Below, in pieces: positions 44,346 to 54,926 of a stretch of DNA of 64,000 bases. Numbering within the stretch: position 1 is the first letter of the stretch; each line of letters begins with the position of its first letter. A program made the translations under genes and the position numbers. The DNA is from Sabellastarte sp. h YS-2021. Its lineage: Eukaryota > Annelida > Polychaeta > Sabellida > Sabellidae. The stretch lies in contig OZ024931.1 in assembly GCA_964017235.1 (NCBI GenBank), positions 94,769,721 to 94,833,720 of the forward strand, read 5' to 3'. Below the pieces are notes generated by a model. It saw only the letters and a program-made list of their open reading frames with translations. It did not search any database and was not told the DNA's origin.

Positions 44346-45294
44346 CTCACTTGTATTTTGAGCAACAAGTGTGAAACTTAAACATGTCACAACTCACAAA
44401 AAAGTAGACGAACAACATATTTGAGAAAAATTGTGTAGCTGCAATACTTGCCATTTACTCATTATGGTTACCATTAAAAAGTGACAAAGTAGCAAAGTAG
44501 GGGTGGGGTGTGAGAGAGTATTCATACACAGGTTAAATAACAACTTAAACCTAGACTTTTTGCACAAAACGAACAGATTAATATACTCCCAGATGAGATT
44601 TTACATGAATGAACCACAGTTTAAGCTATCAGGCTTAAAAGTGACAAAAAGTCCATAAATTGGGTCTCTGTTGGCAACTTAGAGACTGTAAGGTGCCCTT
44701 AAATATTTAAGCTTGAGACCTTCAATTTTGTATTAGCAAATATTACATATAAAAGTTATATCTAATACAGTTTGAGGCTCATCAGAATTACTATTTCCAA
44801 ATTACAGTACAAAATATATAAAAAATGTAAAAAAAAAGCCTAGGTAGGGTCTTTATGGGCCACAAACACAATTTTAACCTCAATATAAAGTTTTCATTTT
44901 TGCCATATCTAAAAAGAATCTATTGATATGTTCTCAGCTAAAATTTTAGCCAGCAGGGCAGACGTAAAACCAGTACATCCCTGAATTCTGTCTGGGGATA
45001 TGGAAATATTGAGTACCGGTATTCCTTAAACACAACTAGAACAAAAAGTGGTTTATTCCACAGAAAGTAGTTAACTTTTTCAAACAAGTTATCAACATAT
45101 GGGTGAAGTATGCCAATGATTAACAAATAATGAGAGATCTGAAACTTATACACAATTATATACATGAAAAACAAAACAGCTGGACACTTACAATGTTCAG
45201 TATATAGGTACCATGGGCCGAATACAAATTACAAAATCCTGGATGATGTATCTGCAACTTTTTAGAAGAATTTGTGTCTTTTGTTATTTCCCTG
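44346..45294. repeat. decayed repeat DNA, no genes
   Basis: Holds a partial array-C-like unit (44340-44470: 'cattactcacttg', 'gacgaacaacatatttgag') and a block related to 35430-35880 (44690-44830). The 45000-45290 interval is unassigned. Confidence 0.5.
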
Positions 45295-45665
45295 CCATCT
45301 ATTAACAGTATTATATCTGTGGTGACTTCAATGTTCATGTTCAGTTACCTGTTGGTGACAGTTATTTATGAAATTTATGACCTTTCTCAATTCATGTGAT
45401 TTTAAACAGTCAACTACCCATGTGCATGGCACAACTTTGACCTCATTCTATTCCCCAGTGATCAGGATATTATGGTTGATGTCAAAATCTCTGATTTTGG
45501 AGCTGATCATACAAATGTTCCATTACGTTTCTTCATCAAATGGCTCATATTCCAGATAGAAAGCTGTATAGGAGGAACCACTGTATCAACATTTCTGAGC
45601 TCCGGTCTTATCTTAAAAATACTCCCTTCGTCAAATCTCCGCTAATTCTGTAGTTGATCTCTATG
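45295..45665 (+). pseudogene. L2/CR1-type LINE endonuclease, part 1 (before E4)
   Basis: The + strand encodes the distal part of an APE-type endonuclease: ICGDFNVHV, then TFLNSCDFKQSTTHVHGTTL (near 45385-45445), QDIMVDVKISDF and ADH (the SDH-type catalytic His) near 45510, then YRR.H.INISELRSYLKNTPFVKSP. At least two frame changes (near 45350 and 45465) inactivate it. The reading is cut at DLYE by E4 and continues at 49233. The family is similar to, but a different copy from, the 3' fragment at 8990-9934. Confidence 0.78.
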
Positions 45666-45844
45666 AAAACTAGAAAAAGGTTTTTGCTGACAAAAACGAA
45701 GCGGCCCTGATGAAAAAGTGCGAAGTAATCTGTAAAAGATGTGAAGATATGCATGATAAGGAATAGAAAATGTAAAGTTTATTGCATTGTGTATGTTACT
45801 ATATTTAACAAATGAAAGAACGACCACAGCTTGGCAGAAGAGAA

Positions 45845-45990
45845 ATTATAGGTGTGAAATTTACTTCTCAATAGAATGTATGTCCAATGTGCGGGAAAAA
45901 TGCCTCCTAGAAAATATGTCTCCTAGGAAATATACCTCCTAGAATTAATGCCTCCTAAATAATTTGTGACCAGGAAAAATACCTCCTGAG
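45845..45990 (+). repeat. short reiterations 'tgcctcctagaaaat' (in E4)
   Basis: Five to six degenerate copies of a ~16-25 bp unit built on 'cctcctag'. Confidence 0.6.
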
Positions 45991-46227
45991 AAAAAAAAGT
46001 TCTTTCAAGTATCATAACACTACAGGCTTCTAAATTTGGTGTAGAATGTACGTGATAAATTTTATAGCACAGGTGTGTGCAATTTTTCCCAAAACGCGAT
46101 GACCGGTTTTTATGAAAAATGCTTAAGGTTATGGAAAAATAACATATCTGAACAAAATGCTCTAAACACAAGACTTTTCAAGTTATAAGTGATTTAGTGC
46201 ATGATCTGAGGAATATTAATGCATTAA

Positions 46228-47044
46228 AATTTCCAAAATTCACTTCCAACTTGAGCTTAATTTTATTAAATGTACAAGTGTAACACAAAATGGAAGAAAG
46301 TAAAAGAAAAGAATACACATTCTAAAGAACAGCATAAACAGCTTGACTTTTTTGTTTCCATGAAGTGCACACACACATATATTTATATCTCTATCTATCA
46401 TCTAAACCACACTAATACCCACTCTCCCCCCATCCACCCCCCACCCCCCACATATAGAGGCAAATATTTTTTTCACCTGCATGTTAGTGCACTAAAGGAG
46501 AATTTCCAAAATTAATTTCCAACTTGAGCTTAATTTTATTAAATGTACAAGTGTCACACAAAATGGAAGAAAGTAAAAGAAAACAATACACATTCTAAAG
46601 AACAGCATAAACAGCTAGACTTTTTTGTTTCCATGAAGTGCACACACACATATATTTATATCTCTATCTATCATCTAAACCACACTAATACCCACTCTCC
46701 CCCCATCCACCCCCCACCCCCACATATAGAGGCAAATATTTTTTTCACCTGCATGTTAGTGCACTAAAGGAGAATTTCCAAAATTAATTTCCAACTTGAG
46801 CTTAATTTTATTAAATGTACAAGTGTCACACAAAATGGAAGAAAGTAAAAGAAAACCATACACATTCTAAAGAACAGCATAAACAGCTAGACTTTTTTGT
46901 TTCCATGAAGTGCACACACACATATATTTATATCTCTATCTGTCATCTAAACCACACTAATACCCACTCTCCCTCCATCCACCCCCCACCCCCCACATAT
47001 AGAGGCAAATCTTTTTTCACCTGCATGTTAGTGTACTAAAGGAG
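46228..47044 (+). repeat. 3 x 272-bp tandem repeat (in E4)
   Basis: Units start 'aatttccaaaatt' at 46228, 46501 and 46773 and are about 97% alike. Each contains 'gtgcacacacacatatat' and the C-rich run 'ctccccccatccacccccc'. The three look-alike 74-81-codon frames across them are a consequence of the repeat, not a protein family. Confidence 0.95.
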
Positions 47045-47495
47045 AGTTGGGGGGTTCTTTCTGGTTAGAAAGACTTTCCATGAATGTAACTCTAGATAGA
47101 TATCACACCAAAGCAAATACAGAGTTTGAGGAGGAAGCAGAAGGAGACAACTCATTCATTTCCACTTAGTTGGAGCTACATAAAATACTGTACAAGAAAA
47201 ACTGTTTATGAGAGAGTGCTTTTTTTACAGTCATCTTATATTCTGAAAGAAGTCAAGTCTATAAATTTGACCAATTTACATAGTCTATGTGAACAAGTGA
47301 ATTTCGAACAAGTACCTACATCCTCAACTTCTTCTGCAAAAGAAAAGTTGAATAAATTAAAGCTTTTTTCCAAAAAGAAAAAGTTATATCCCCACAATTC
47401 CAACACTGATCAGTTGCAATATGTTAATAACCACAGCAGTGCATCATAAATACCTCATTTTTGTTTTTGAAGATGTTATAACATCATAAACACTA
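47045..47495 (+). other. unassigned E4 interior with 107-codon frame
   Basis: The open frame 47126-47449 is Ser/Lys-rich, matches nothing I recognise, and lies between repeat blocks. Not called as a gene. Confidence 0.35.
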
Positions 47496-47499
47496 AGAG

Positions 47500-47890
47500 A
47501 TTAGGTTTGCCTGATAGCATAAATCTTTTTTAAGTATACATATGCCAGGTGAGTTTTAAAAAGTGTTAAAATAAATGAGGAGGGAGCAAGAAGTATATAT
47601 TTATCATGTAAAGATGGCCAAATGCTCTTAAGTACAGGCATTTTAAGTGAAACGTTATACAAAATCTTACTTAAGTATAATCAATGTCAAGTTAAAGTGA
47701 GCATAAATATTTTTGAAGTATACATATGCCAGGTGTGGTTTTAAAAAGTGCTAAAATAAATGAGGAGGGAGCAAGAAGTATATATTTATCGTGTTAAGAC
47801 GGCCAAAGCCTCTTAAGTACAGGAATTTTAAGTGAAATGTAAAACAAAGTGTTACTTAAGTATAATCAATGTCAAGTTAAACTGATGTTA
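47500..47890 (+). repeat. 2 x ~183-bp tandem duplication (in E4)
   Basis: Two copies begin 'aagtatacatatgccaggtg' near 47533 and 47717 and end 'agtataatcaatgtcaagtt'. Confidence 0.9.
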
Positions 47891-48780
47891 CTGAACAGTT
47901 AATCAGTTAGGGGCGGAAAACCCTCATTTTCACATCAAGATGGCCATGACTGTACTTGTATTGGAACTCCAAGGTGGAAAGCAAATAAGAATGTCCCTAT
48001 TGTCATCTTTAAAAGTGTAGAAAATTTAACCGAGCATAAAGTTTAGCTCAGGTCAGTTGAACTGGAGGCTAAAACTTCCTTTTTCACTGTAAGGTGACCA
48101 TAACTTCATTCATATTGCAACTTTAAGGTGACCATAATATGAGAACGTTCCTTCAATATCAATTGCAACTTTAAGGTGACCATAATATGAGAACGTCCCT
48201 TCAATATCAATATATGTTAGATATGGAAAAGGAAAGGAGCCAGATGGCTTCACTCAAATTTTATGACTTCAGGGGGGGGGGGGGGGGGGGGGTGGTCAAA
48301 ATTATATTAACAGTTTAAGGTCACCATAAAGTCAGGATAACCCTTTATAGGTGTGCAAAGTTTAACTGAGGTCAGTCGTACAATAAGATACTTGGAGGCT
48401 GAAAACCTCCTTATTTCAGTTTAAGGTGGCTACAACTCCATTCATACTGAGAGTTTAAGGTGACCATAAGTATTATTTTTATCTAGATTAATACCAGTGA
48501 TAATTTCGATATAAAAAAATGGAAAAAGAAAGGAGCCAGAGCATTTTATTCCAATTTGATGACTTTAAGCAGGCCAAATGTCCATTAACATTTTGAGTTT
48601 AAGGTCACCATAAAGTCAGGTCATAAAGTCATTTGCCTTTGGCAAATCTTAATATATGTGCCAAGTTTGGTTGAAAAAAGTGAAAAACTAAGTGAACTGG
48701 AGGGCTAAAACCCCGTTTTTTGACATTAAGGTGACCTTAAAATTGCAGATACAGGGCTAAAACTTCGGCATGTGAAAGAT
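47891..48780 (+). repeat. 'aaggtgaccataa' repeat region with poly-G (in E4)
   Basis: Diverged units share 'gaactggaggctaaaac' and 'ttaaggtgaccataa', with a 54-bp direct duplication at about 48110-48210 and 21 consecutive G at 48272-48292. Confidence 0.75.
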
Positions 48781-49232
48781 TATCAAAAAGTAGCTGAATA
48801 AGTTATTCCAACAAAACGCCGAAATCCTGACCATTTTTGAGATACAGACCAAGTACCCATTTTTAAAAAATTTACGAAAATAAAACGCCTCCCATTCAGG
48901 CATCTATGGTCCGATTGATGAGAAAATCCTTTCCGACCTTGGAAATTTGGTCTAGAATGTACGTGATAAATTTTATAGCACAGGTGTGTGTGCTTTTTTC
49001 CGAAACGCGATGACGGGGTGTTTTGGACTTATGCTTAAGGTTACCTTAAGTAAAGCTTCAGGTCTGCGCAAAGTATCCCAAAAAATTTTTGCGCCCCTAT
49101 AGTTTTAAAGAAAGGTAACAAGGAAAGAAAAATATGAAAGGCTAAGAAGTTATTCAAGGGAGACCATAATCCTGCGGCGGCGATCAGTCGAACTTCGGTG
49201 AAAACAAATAAGCATCCCTGACGGGCCGCTTA

Positions 49233-49556
49233 AATATGTACATGATATGGGTGACTTTCTTTAAAGGCATGACCCATTTGTATATAGACTGACAAAGAAA
49301 GATCAGTGAATTGGTTGTCTGATTTTTAACAATATGCAAAGTCTCTTAGGAGACAATTGGGAAGAAGTTTACAAAGGGCCATGTAAACAAGGATGTCAGA
49401 CTATTAGTCAGTCCAATGATCTCAGATAATAATTCACAACTCTAGAAAGTCATAAGTCATGGCATGGGCTGTGCAAAACCCTGAATCTGAAGTGACACTA
49501 CCATCCCATGAGTCTGATAAGTCATTGGCAGACCAGTTTGCTTCACTTTTCCAGAT
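49233..49556 (+). pseudogene. L2/CR1-type LINE, part 2 (between E4 and E5)
   Basis: Continues the LINE after E4: YVHDMGDF, RHDPFVYRLTKKD, a Trp/Arg-rich linker, and then LPSHESDKSLADQFASFFQIK (49490-49556), the block normally found between endonuclease and RT in L2/CR1 proteins. Stops are present near 49266 and 49305. Element E5 begins at 49557, and no RT domain of this copy is seen further right. Confidence 0.75.
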
Positions 49557-50265
49557 AAAACTAGAAAAAGGGTTTTCAAAACAGAGCCTCCCAATAAGCT
49601 AAAAAATAAAACATGCTCAAATTTAAACGATGGTTAGAAAGGGAAAAGTATACTGTTAAAAACAATCTCAATCAAATAATCCTGACAGACACACTGCTGT
49701 AAAGTATTTGTTAAATACTTCCCTACAGCCGATCCTACAACTCTAGGGTCGGCTGCAAAAGTTGTGGGTTGGGGATAAAAATCCACAAAAAAGGGCAGAA
49801 AAATACTGCGTCGGCTGCACCTCCCCGACAGGACATGACACCAGTTTTAAAATGTCTTATGCATGAGTAGGTCTCATTATCAATTAATACTCTGGTTTAT
49901 GGATATGTTGCACTTTAGAATCTGCAGTTCACAGAGATTTAGTACTATAACAGATTAGAACAAGACCACTGCCGCGGTGTGTATCTCCCGCCGAGCATTA
50001 AAGGGGACCTAACTTTAACACTTTTGAAGATATTTCACATTTTACCTCTTTCATTATTTTGCTACAAATAACAAAATGGCTATTACTCACTTATGGCATG
50101 CAATAGAGCCCCAAACTATGTACCATGTTATAGCTAAGGACAAAGTAGCTGAACAACATATTTTAGGAAAATACTCTAACTGCAATAGTTTTGGAGTTAC
50201 AATGGCTTTACTCAAACAGTCAAAATTTCAAAGTAGCTATTACTCAGGTCAGGATTCTCCATAGT
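49557..50265 (+). mobile_element. left part of element E5
   Basis: Starts 'aaaactagaaaaagggtttt' like E4 and E2, with the hairpin decayed. A fragment 'tatctcccgccgagcattaa' (49990) is an inverted right-terminal module, and 50010-50250 is array-C-like sequence, so this is a composite with further insertions. The matching right end may be 53134-53190. Confidence 0.55.
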
Positions 50266-52445
50266 ACCAGATTACTTCCAAAAGCTAATCACTAGTTGTT
50301 TCACTTATATCTGTCTTTAAAAATTACATTTCATGGATCCAGAAGATCCATATAGTGATCCGGATCGCTTCCAAAACTCAATCATTTCATCCTTTTACCT
50401 TTTCAGGCATATTCTAAAAATTTCATCGAAATCCATCCATAAGTTTTTGAGTTATCTTGTACACAGACACATCTGGCAGCCCGGATCCACATGATCCAGA
50501 CAGTGATCCAGATTACTCCCAAAATCTAATCACTTGTTCTTTGTCCCATTTAAGACATTTCCTGAAAATTTCATAAAAATCCATTCATGACTTTCTGAGC
50601 TATTTGTCTTTAAAAATTACATTCACGGATCCAGAAGATCCAGATAGTGGTCCAGATCACTTGCAAAATTGAACCATTTCTTCCATTTACCAATTCTTCC
50701 TTTTACCATTTGTAACATATCCTGAAAATAGTAAAATCCATTCCAAGATTATGTGCAAGCCTGGATCCAGATGATCCAGATCACTCCAAAAATGTAATCA
50801 CTTGTTCCTTGTACCATTTAGGCCATTTGCTGAAACAATCCATCCATAACTTTTTGAGGTATCTGTCTTAAAAAATTACATTTCATGGATCCAGAAGATC
50901 CATATAGTGATCCGGATCACTTACAAAATTCAATCATTTCATCCTTTTACCACTTCTTCCTTTTACTATTTGTAACATAGCCTATAAATATCATCAAAAT
51001 TCATCGTAAAATCATGTTGCAGGCTCGATCCAGATGATCCAGACGGTGATCCAGATCATTCCAAAAGTATAATCACTTGTTCCTTGTACCATTTAGATCA
51101 TTTGCTGAAAATGTCATCACAATCCATCCATAACTTTTTGAGGTATGTCTTATTACATTTAACGGATCCAGAAGATCCATACAGTGATCCGGATCACTTC
51201 CAAAATTCAGTTATTTCATCCTTTTACCTTTTCAGACATATCCTGAAAATTCCATCAAAATCCGTCCATAAGTTTTTTTGCTACAATGTACACAAACACA
51301 TCTGGCAACCTGGATCCAGATGATCCAGACAGTGATCCAGATCACTCCCCAAATCTAATCACTTTTTCCTCGCACCATTTAGGTCATTTGCTGAAAATGT
51401 CATCACAATCCATCCATAACTTTTTGAGGTATCTGTCTTATTACATTTCATGGATCCAGAAGATCCATATAGTGATCGGGATCACTTCCAAAATTCAGCC
51501 ATTTCATCCTTTTACCTTTTCAGACATATCCTGAAAATTTCATCAAAATCCGTCCATAAGTTTTTTTGCTACAATGTACACAAACACATCTGGCAACCTG
51601 GATCCAGATGATCCAGATCACTCCCCAAATCTAATCACTTGTTCCTCGCACCATTTAGGTCATTTGCTGAAAATGTCATCACAATCCATCCATAACTTTT
51701 TGAGGTATCTGTCTTATTACATTTCATGGATCCAGAAGATCCATATAGTGATCCGGATCACTTCCAAAATTCAGCCATTTCATCCATTTACCTTTTCAGA
51801 CATATCCTGAAAATTTCATCAAAATCCGTCCATAAGTTTTTTAGCTACAATGTACACAAACACATCTGCAACCTGGATCCAGATGATCCAGACAGTGATC
51901 CAGATCACTCCCCAAATCTAATCACTTGTTCCTCGCACCATTTAGGCCATTTGCTGAAAATGTCATCACAATCCATCCATAACTTTTTGAGGTATCTGTC
52001 TTTAAAAATTACATTTCATGGATCCAGAAGATCCATATAGTGATCCGGATCACTTCTAAAATTCAACCATTTCATCTTTTTACCTTTTCAAACATATCCT
52101 GAAAATTTCATCAAAATCCGTTCATAAGTTTTTGAGCTATATTGTACACAAACACATCTGGCAGTCTGGATCCAGATGATCCAGACAGTGATCCGGATCA
52201 CTCCCAAAATCTAATCACTTGTTCCTCGTCCCAATAAGGACATCTCCTGAAAATTTCATCAAAATGCACCCATAACTTTTTGAGCTATCTGTGTTTAAAA
52301 ATTAAATTTCATGGATCCAGAAGATCCAGACAGTGATCCAGATCACTCCCAAAATTTAATCACATCTTCCTTTTACCAATTTGGACATATCCTGAAAATT
52401 TTATCAAAATCCGTCTGTCAGTTTTTGAGTTATCTTGTTTACAAA
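50266..52445 (+). repeat. GATCC-rich ~285-bp dimeric satellite
   Basis: About eight units start 'catggatccagaagatcc' near 50332, 50625, 50883, 51160, 51449, 51727, 52017 and 52311. Each has two related halves: 'ggatccagaagatccatata' + 'gtgatccggatcac', and 'ggatccagatgatccagaca' + 'gtgatccagatcac'. Each half then carries 'ctgaaaatttcatcaaaatcc' type sequence and 'cataagtttttgagctat'. The last unit ends 'gagttatcttgtttacaaac' and (acaa)n, the usual 3' tail of RTE-type LINEs and their SINEs. The Asp/Pro-rich frames here are by-products of GATCC repetition. Confidence 0.92.
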
Positions 52446-52900
52446 CAAACAAACAAATAGAGGGCCCAAAATGACCCTCGGTCAGGTACTTTGGCGGTCA
52501 GTGGATGACCTTCAACGAAGATCTGTAACCGGTCAGCCTGGATGCTGGTACTCCGTCATGTACTCAACCTCAAAAGCCATTTTCAATAGTTTCCACGCAA
52601 TGTAGTCAGCATTAAGTGTGAAAATATCTCCAAATATGCCAAAAATGACCCTTGGTCAGGTACTTTGGCAGTCAATGGATGACCTTAAATGAAGATCTGT
52701 AACCAGTAAACCTGGATGGCAGAAGTCCATCATGTACTCAACCTCCAAAGCCATTTTCAATAGTTTCCATGCAATATAGTCAGCGTTAAGTGTGAAAATA
52801 TCTCCAAAAAGGCCAAAAATGCCCCTCGGTCAAGTACTTTGGCGGTCAGTGGATGACCTTCAATGAAGAGCTTCAAGGTCAAATTTCTGCATGCTTATAG
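52446..52900 (+). repeat. ~174-bp tandem repeat, 2.5 copies
   Basis: Units begin 'aaaatgaccctcggtcaggt' near 52468, 52645 and 52818 and include 'ggatgaccttcaacgaagat' and 'agccattttcaatagtttcc'. Confidence 0.88.
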
Positions 52901-53190
52901 AGGACATATATATGTATTATATATACCAGCCATAGGATGATCTAACTTTCTGTCCTGGAGAACTGGGCCAAAATGTGCAAAAATGGCCAAAATCTGACCT
53001 TTAAGTGGCCACCAGTGACCTTGAGATTGAAGGTCAACAATAGCGTTCGTGGCATTGCCCATATATACCCACATAGCAAATTTGAAATTTCTAACTAAAA
53101 TATTTTTTAAGTTATCGCGTCCAAAAGGAAATCTCTGCGGCGGCGGCATGACCGTATTGAATCCTAAGTATCCCCGACTTTTGTCCGGGA
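52901..53190 (+). mobile_element. right-terminal module (end of E5 or neighbour)
   Basis: Carries 'aagttatcgcgtccaaaagg' and the run 'gcggcggcggcatgacc' (53131-53150). The hairpin 'ccccgac'-tttt-'gtccggg' (53171-53188) then leads to 'aatacaat'. A relative ends at 63255. Confidence 0.6.
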
Positions 53191-54243
53191 ATACAATGAG
53201 AAAATAGCTATTACTCACTTATGGCATGCAATAGAGCCCCAAACTATGTACCGTGTTATAGCTAAGGACAAAGTAGCTGAACAACATATTTTAGGAAAAT
53301 ACTCTAACTGCAATAGTTTTGGAGTTACAATGGCTTTACTCAACAGTCAGAATTTCAAAGTAGCTATTACTCAGCTATCCAAGGTGCAACAGGTCTGAAA
53401 CTTTACTATGTGATAGCTTACCAAAAAGAAGATGTACAACATATTTGAAAAGATTTCCCTAACTTTAATACTTTTGAAGATATTTGACATTTACTTCTTC
53501 TGTTATTTAGCTACAAATGAGAATGAGTTAATAGCTATTACTGACTTATGGCATGCAATAGAACCCCAAACTATGTACCATCTTATAGCTAAGGACAAAG
53601 TAGCTGAACAACATATTTCATGAAAAAACTGTAACTGCAATACTTTTTGAGTTATGAGTCCTTTACTCAAAGTAGAAAAAAAATCCACGGCAGCCATCTT
53701 GTTAACACCCGTGGCAGCCATCTTGTTTTTTACTATGTGATGGCTTACCAAAAAGTAGATGTACAACATATTTGAAAAGATTTCCCTAACTTTAATACTT
53801 TTGAAGATATTCGACATTTACTTCTTCTGTTATTTAGCTACAAATGAGAAAATAGCTATTACTCACTTATGGCATGCAATAGAACCCCAAACTATGTACC
53901 ATCTTATAGCTAAGGACAAAGTAGCTGAACAACATATTTCACAAAAAAACTGTAACTGCAATACTTTTTGAGCTATGAGTCCTTTACTCAAAGTAGAAAA
54001 AAAATCCACGGCAGCCATCTTGTTAACACCTGTGGCAGCCATCTTGTTTTTCAGAATCCGGAGAAAAAGATTCCCTGGCAAGTTTTTCCAATGATGAATG
54101 TATCCTGCAAATTTGGAAGCTCTAGCTATAATAGTTTTAGAGATAGAAAGGCTTTTGTAAAAACGTGACGAATGGACGCACGCACGGACAGAGGGCATTT
54201 TATAATCTCCCGTACCGGGCCTATCGGCCGGCGGGAGATAATT
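53191..54243 (+). mobile_element. array element E6 with C-type units and right terminus
   Basis: Array-C-like units (53200-54000) include a near-perfect ~290-bp duplication (53400-53690 and 53740-54000). Three to four 'ggcagccatcttgtt' modules follow at 53692, 53714, 54010 and 54032, then 'agttttagagatagaaagg', 'acgcacgcacggaca' and the terminal hairpin 'ctcccgtaccgggcc' / 'ggccggcgggag', ending 'agataat' at 54241. The left limit is uncertain. No genes. Confidence 0.72.
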
Positions 54244-54926
54244 AGAGTAAGAATTAGAGTAGCAAGCTCAAAATAATCTTTTTGGTCCATACTTTTTATA
54301 TTTTCAGCTAGTGTTTTCTATCATACTTACATAAGAATGATACTTTCTAAAACATTGTATACTAGCACAGCAGTGGTGTCATCTGCTTTGTATGCCTTTA
54401 TCATGTTAATGAGAACAATTAAATGTTATAAAATATTTTTTTTATTCCCTTGTAATTAAATGTACATTTGTCATTCATATGTACAAAAACAATAATTACA
54501 GACTCTACAAAGCCCATTAAGAGTAAATTTAGAACACATTTTTATGCAAACATGGGCATGATCATGGGCGATGCATCAGATGGACTAGAGAGGTGAATAT
54601 ATATAAAAAGAAAAAACAAACAACATAGCTCACAAAATCACAACAATGTGTATTTAATTCAACAATCCATGTCTAAACTCCCCTTATCTGTCTTTATTAA
54701 ACAAATACATGATCTAATGCACAGACATCCAATCAAAGGCACTGTACCTGCCACATTTATGCTCAGCCAATCAAAACCCTTGAAACTTCTCAGCGTGGGG
54801 AATTTCTACATTGATTAAGTTTGTGCATAATTTATGGGTTTTGTAGTATGGTAGACAATCTACACATATGCAGTATCAAGGATGATTTCACTTCTGACAG
54901 GAAAAGTTACAGCAAGCATATAAAAT
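54244..54926. other. unassigned single-copy-like DNA left of E7
   Basis: AT-rich, no supported ORF or repeat. Confidence 0.45.

Larger units (their letters stand above)
45666..49232 (+). mobile_element. modular tandem-array element E4 inserted in the LINE
   Basis: The left end 'aaaactagaaaaagg' is followed by the hairpin tttttgct-gacaaaaa and 'gaagcggccc'. The right end is 'caagggagaccataat', then 'gcggcggcg', 'gaaaacaaataa' and 'gcatccctgacgggc', finishing near 49232. Both ends match E2. The LINE protein reads into the left end (DLYE) and resumes immediately after the right end (YVHDMGDF), so this is a discrete 3.57 kb insertion with only a few A residues shared at the junction. The interior holds four unrelated tandem or duplicated blocks and no genes. 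Confidence 0.85.

Noticed and set aside
46270..47039. Three similar 74-81-codon ORFs that look like a gene family
   Set aside because: They are the same frame in three copies of a 272-bp tandem repeat; no promoter, motif or codon evidence.
51084..52040. Asp/Pro-rich ORFs (DPDDPDSDPDH)
   Set aside because: By-products of GATCC reiteration in the ~285-bp satellite; equal ORFs appear in every unit.
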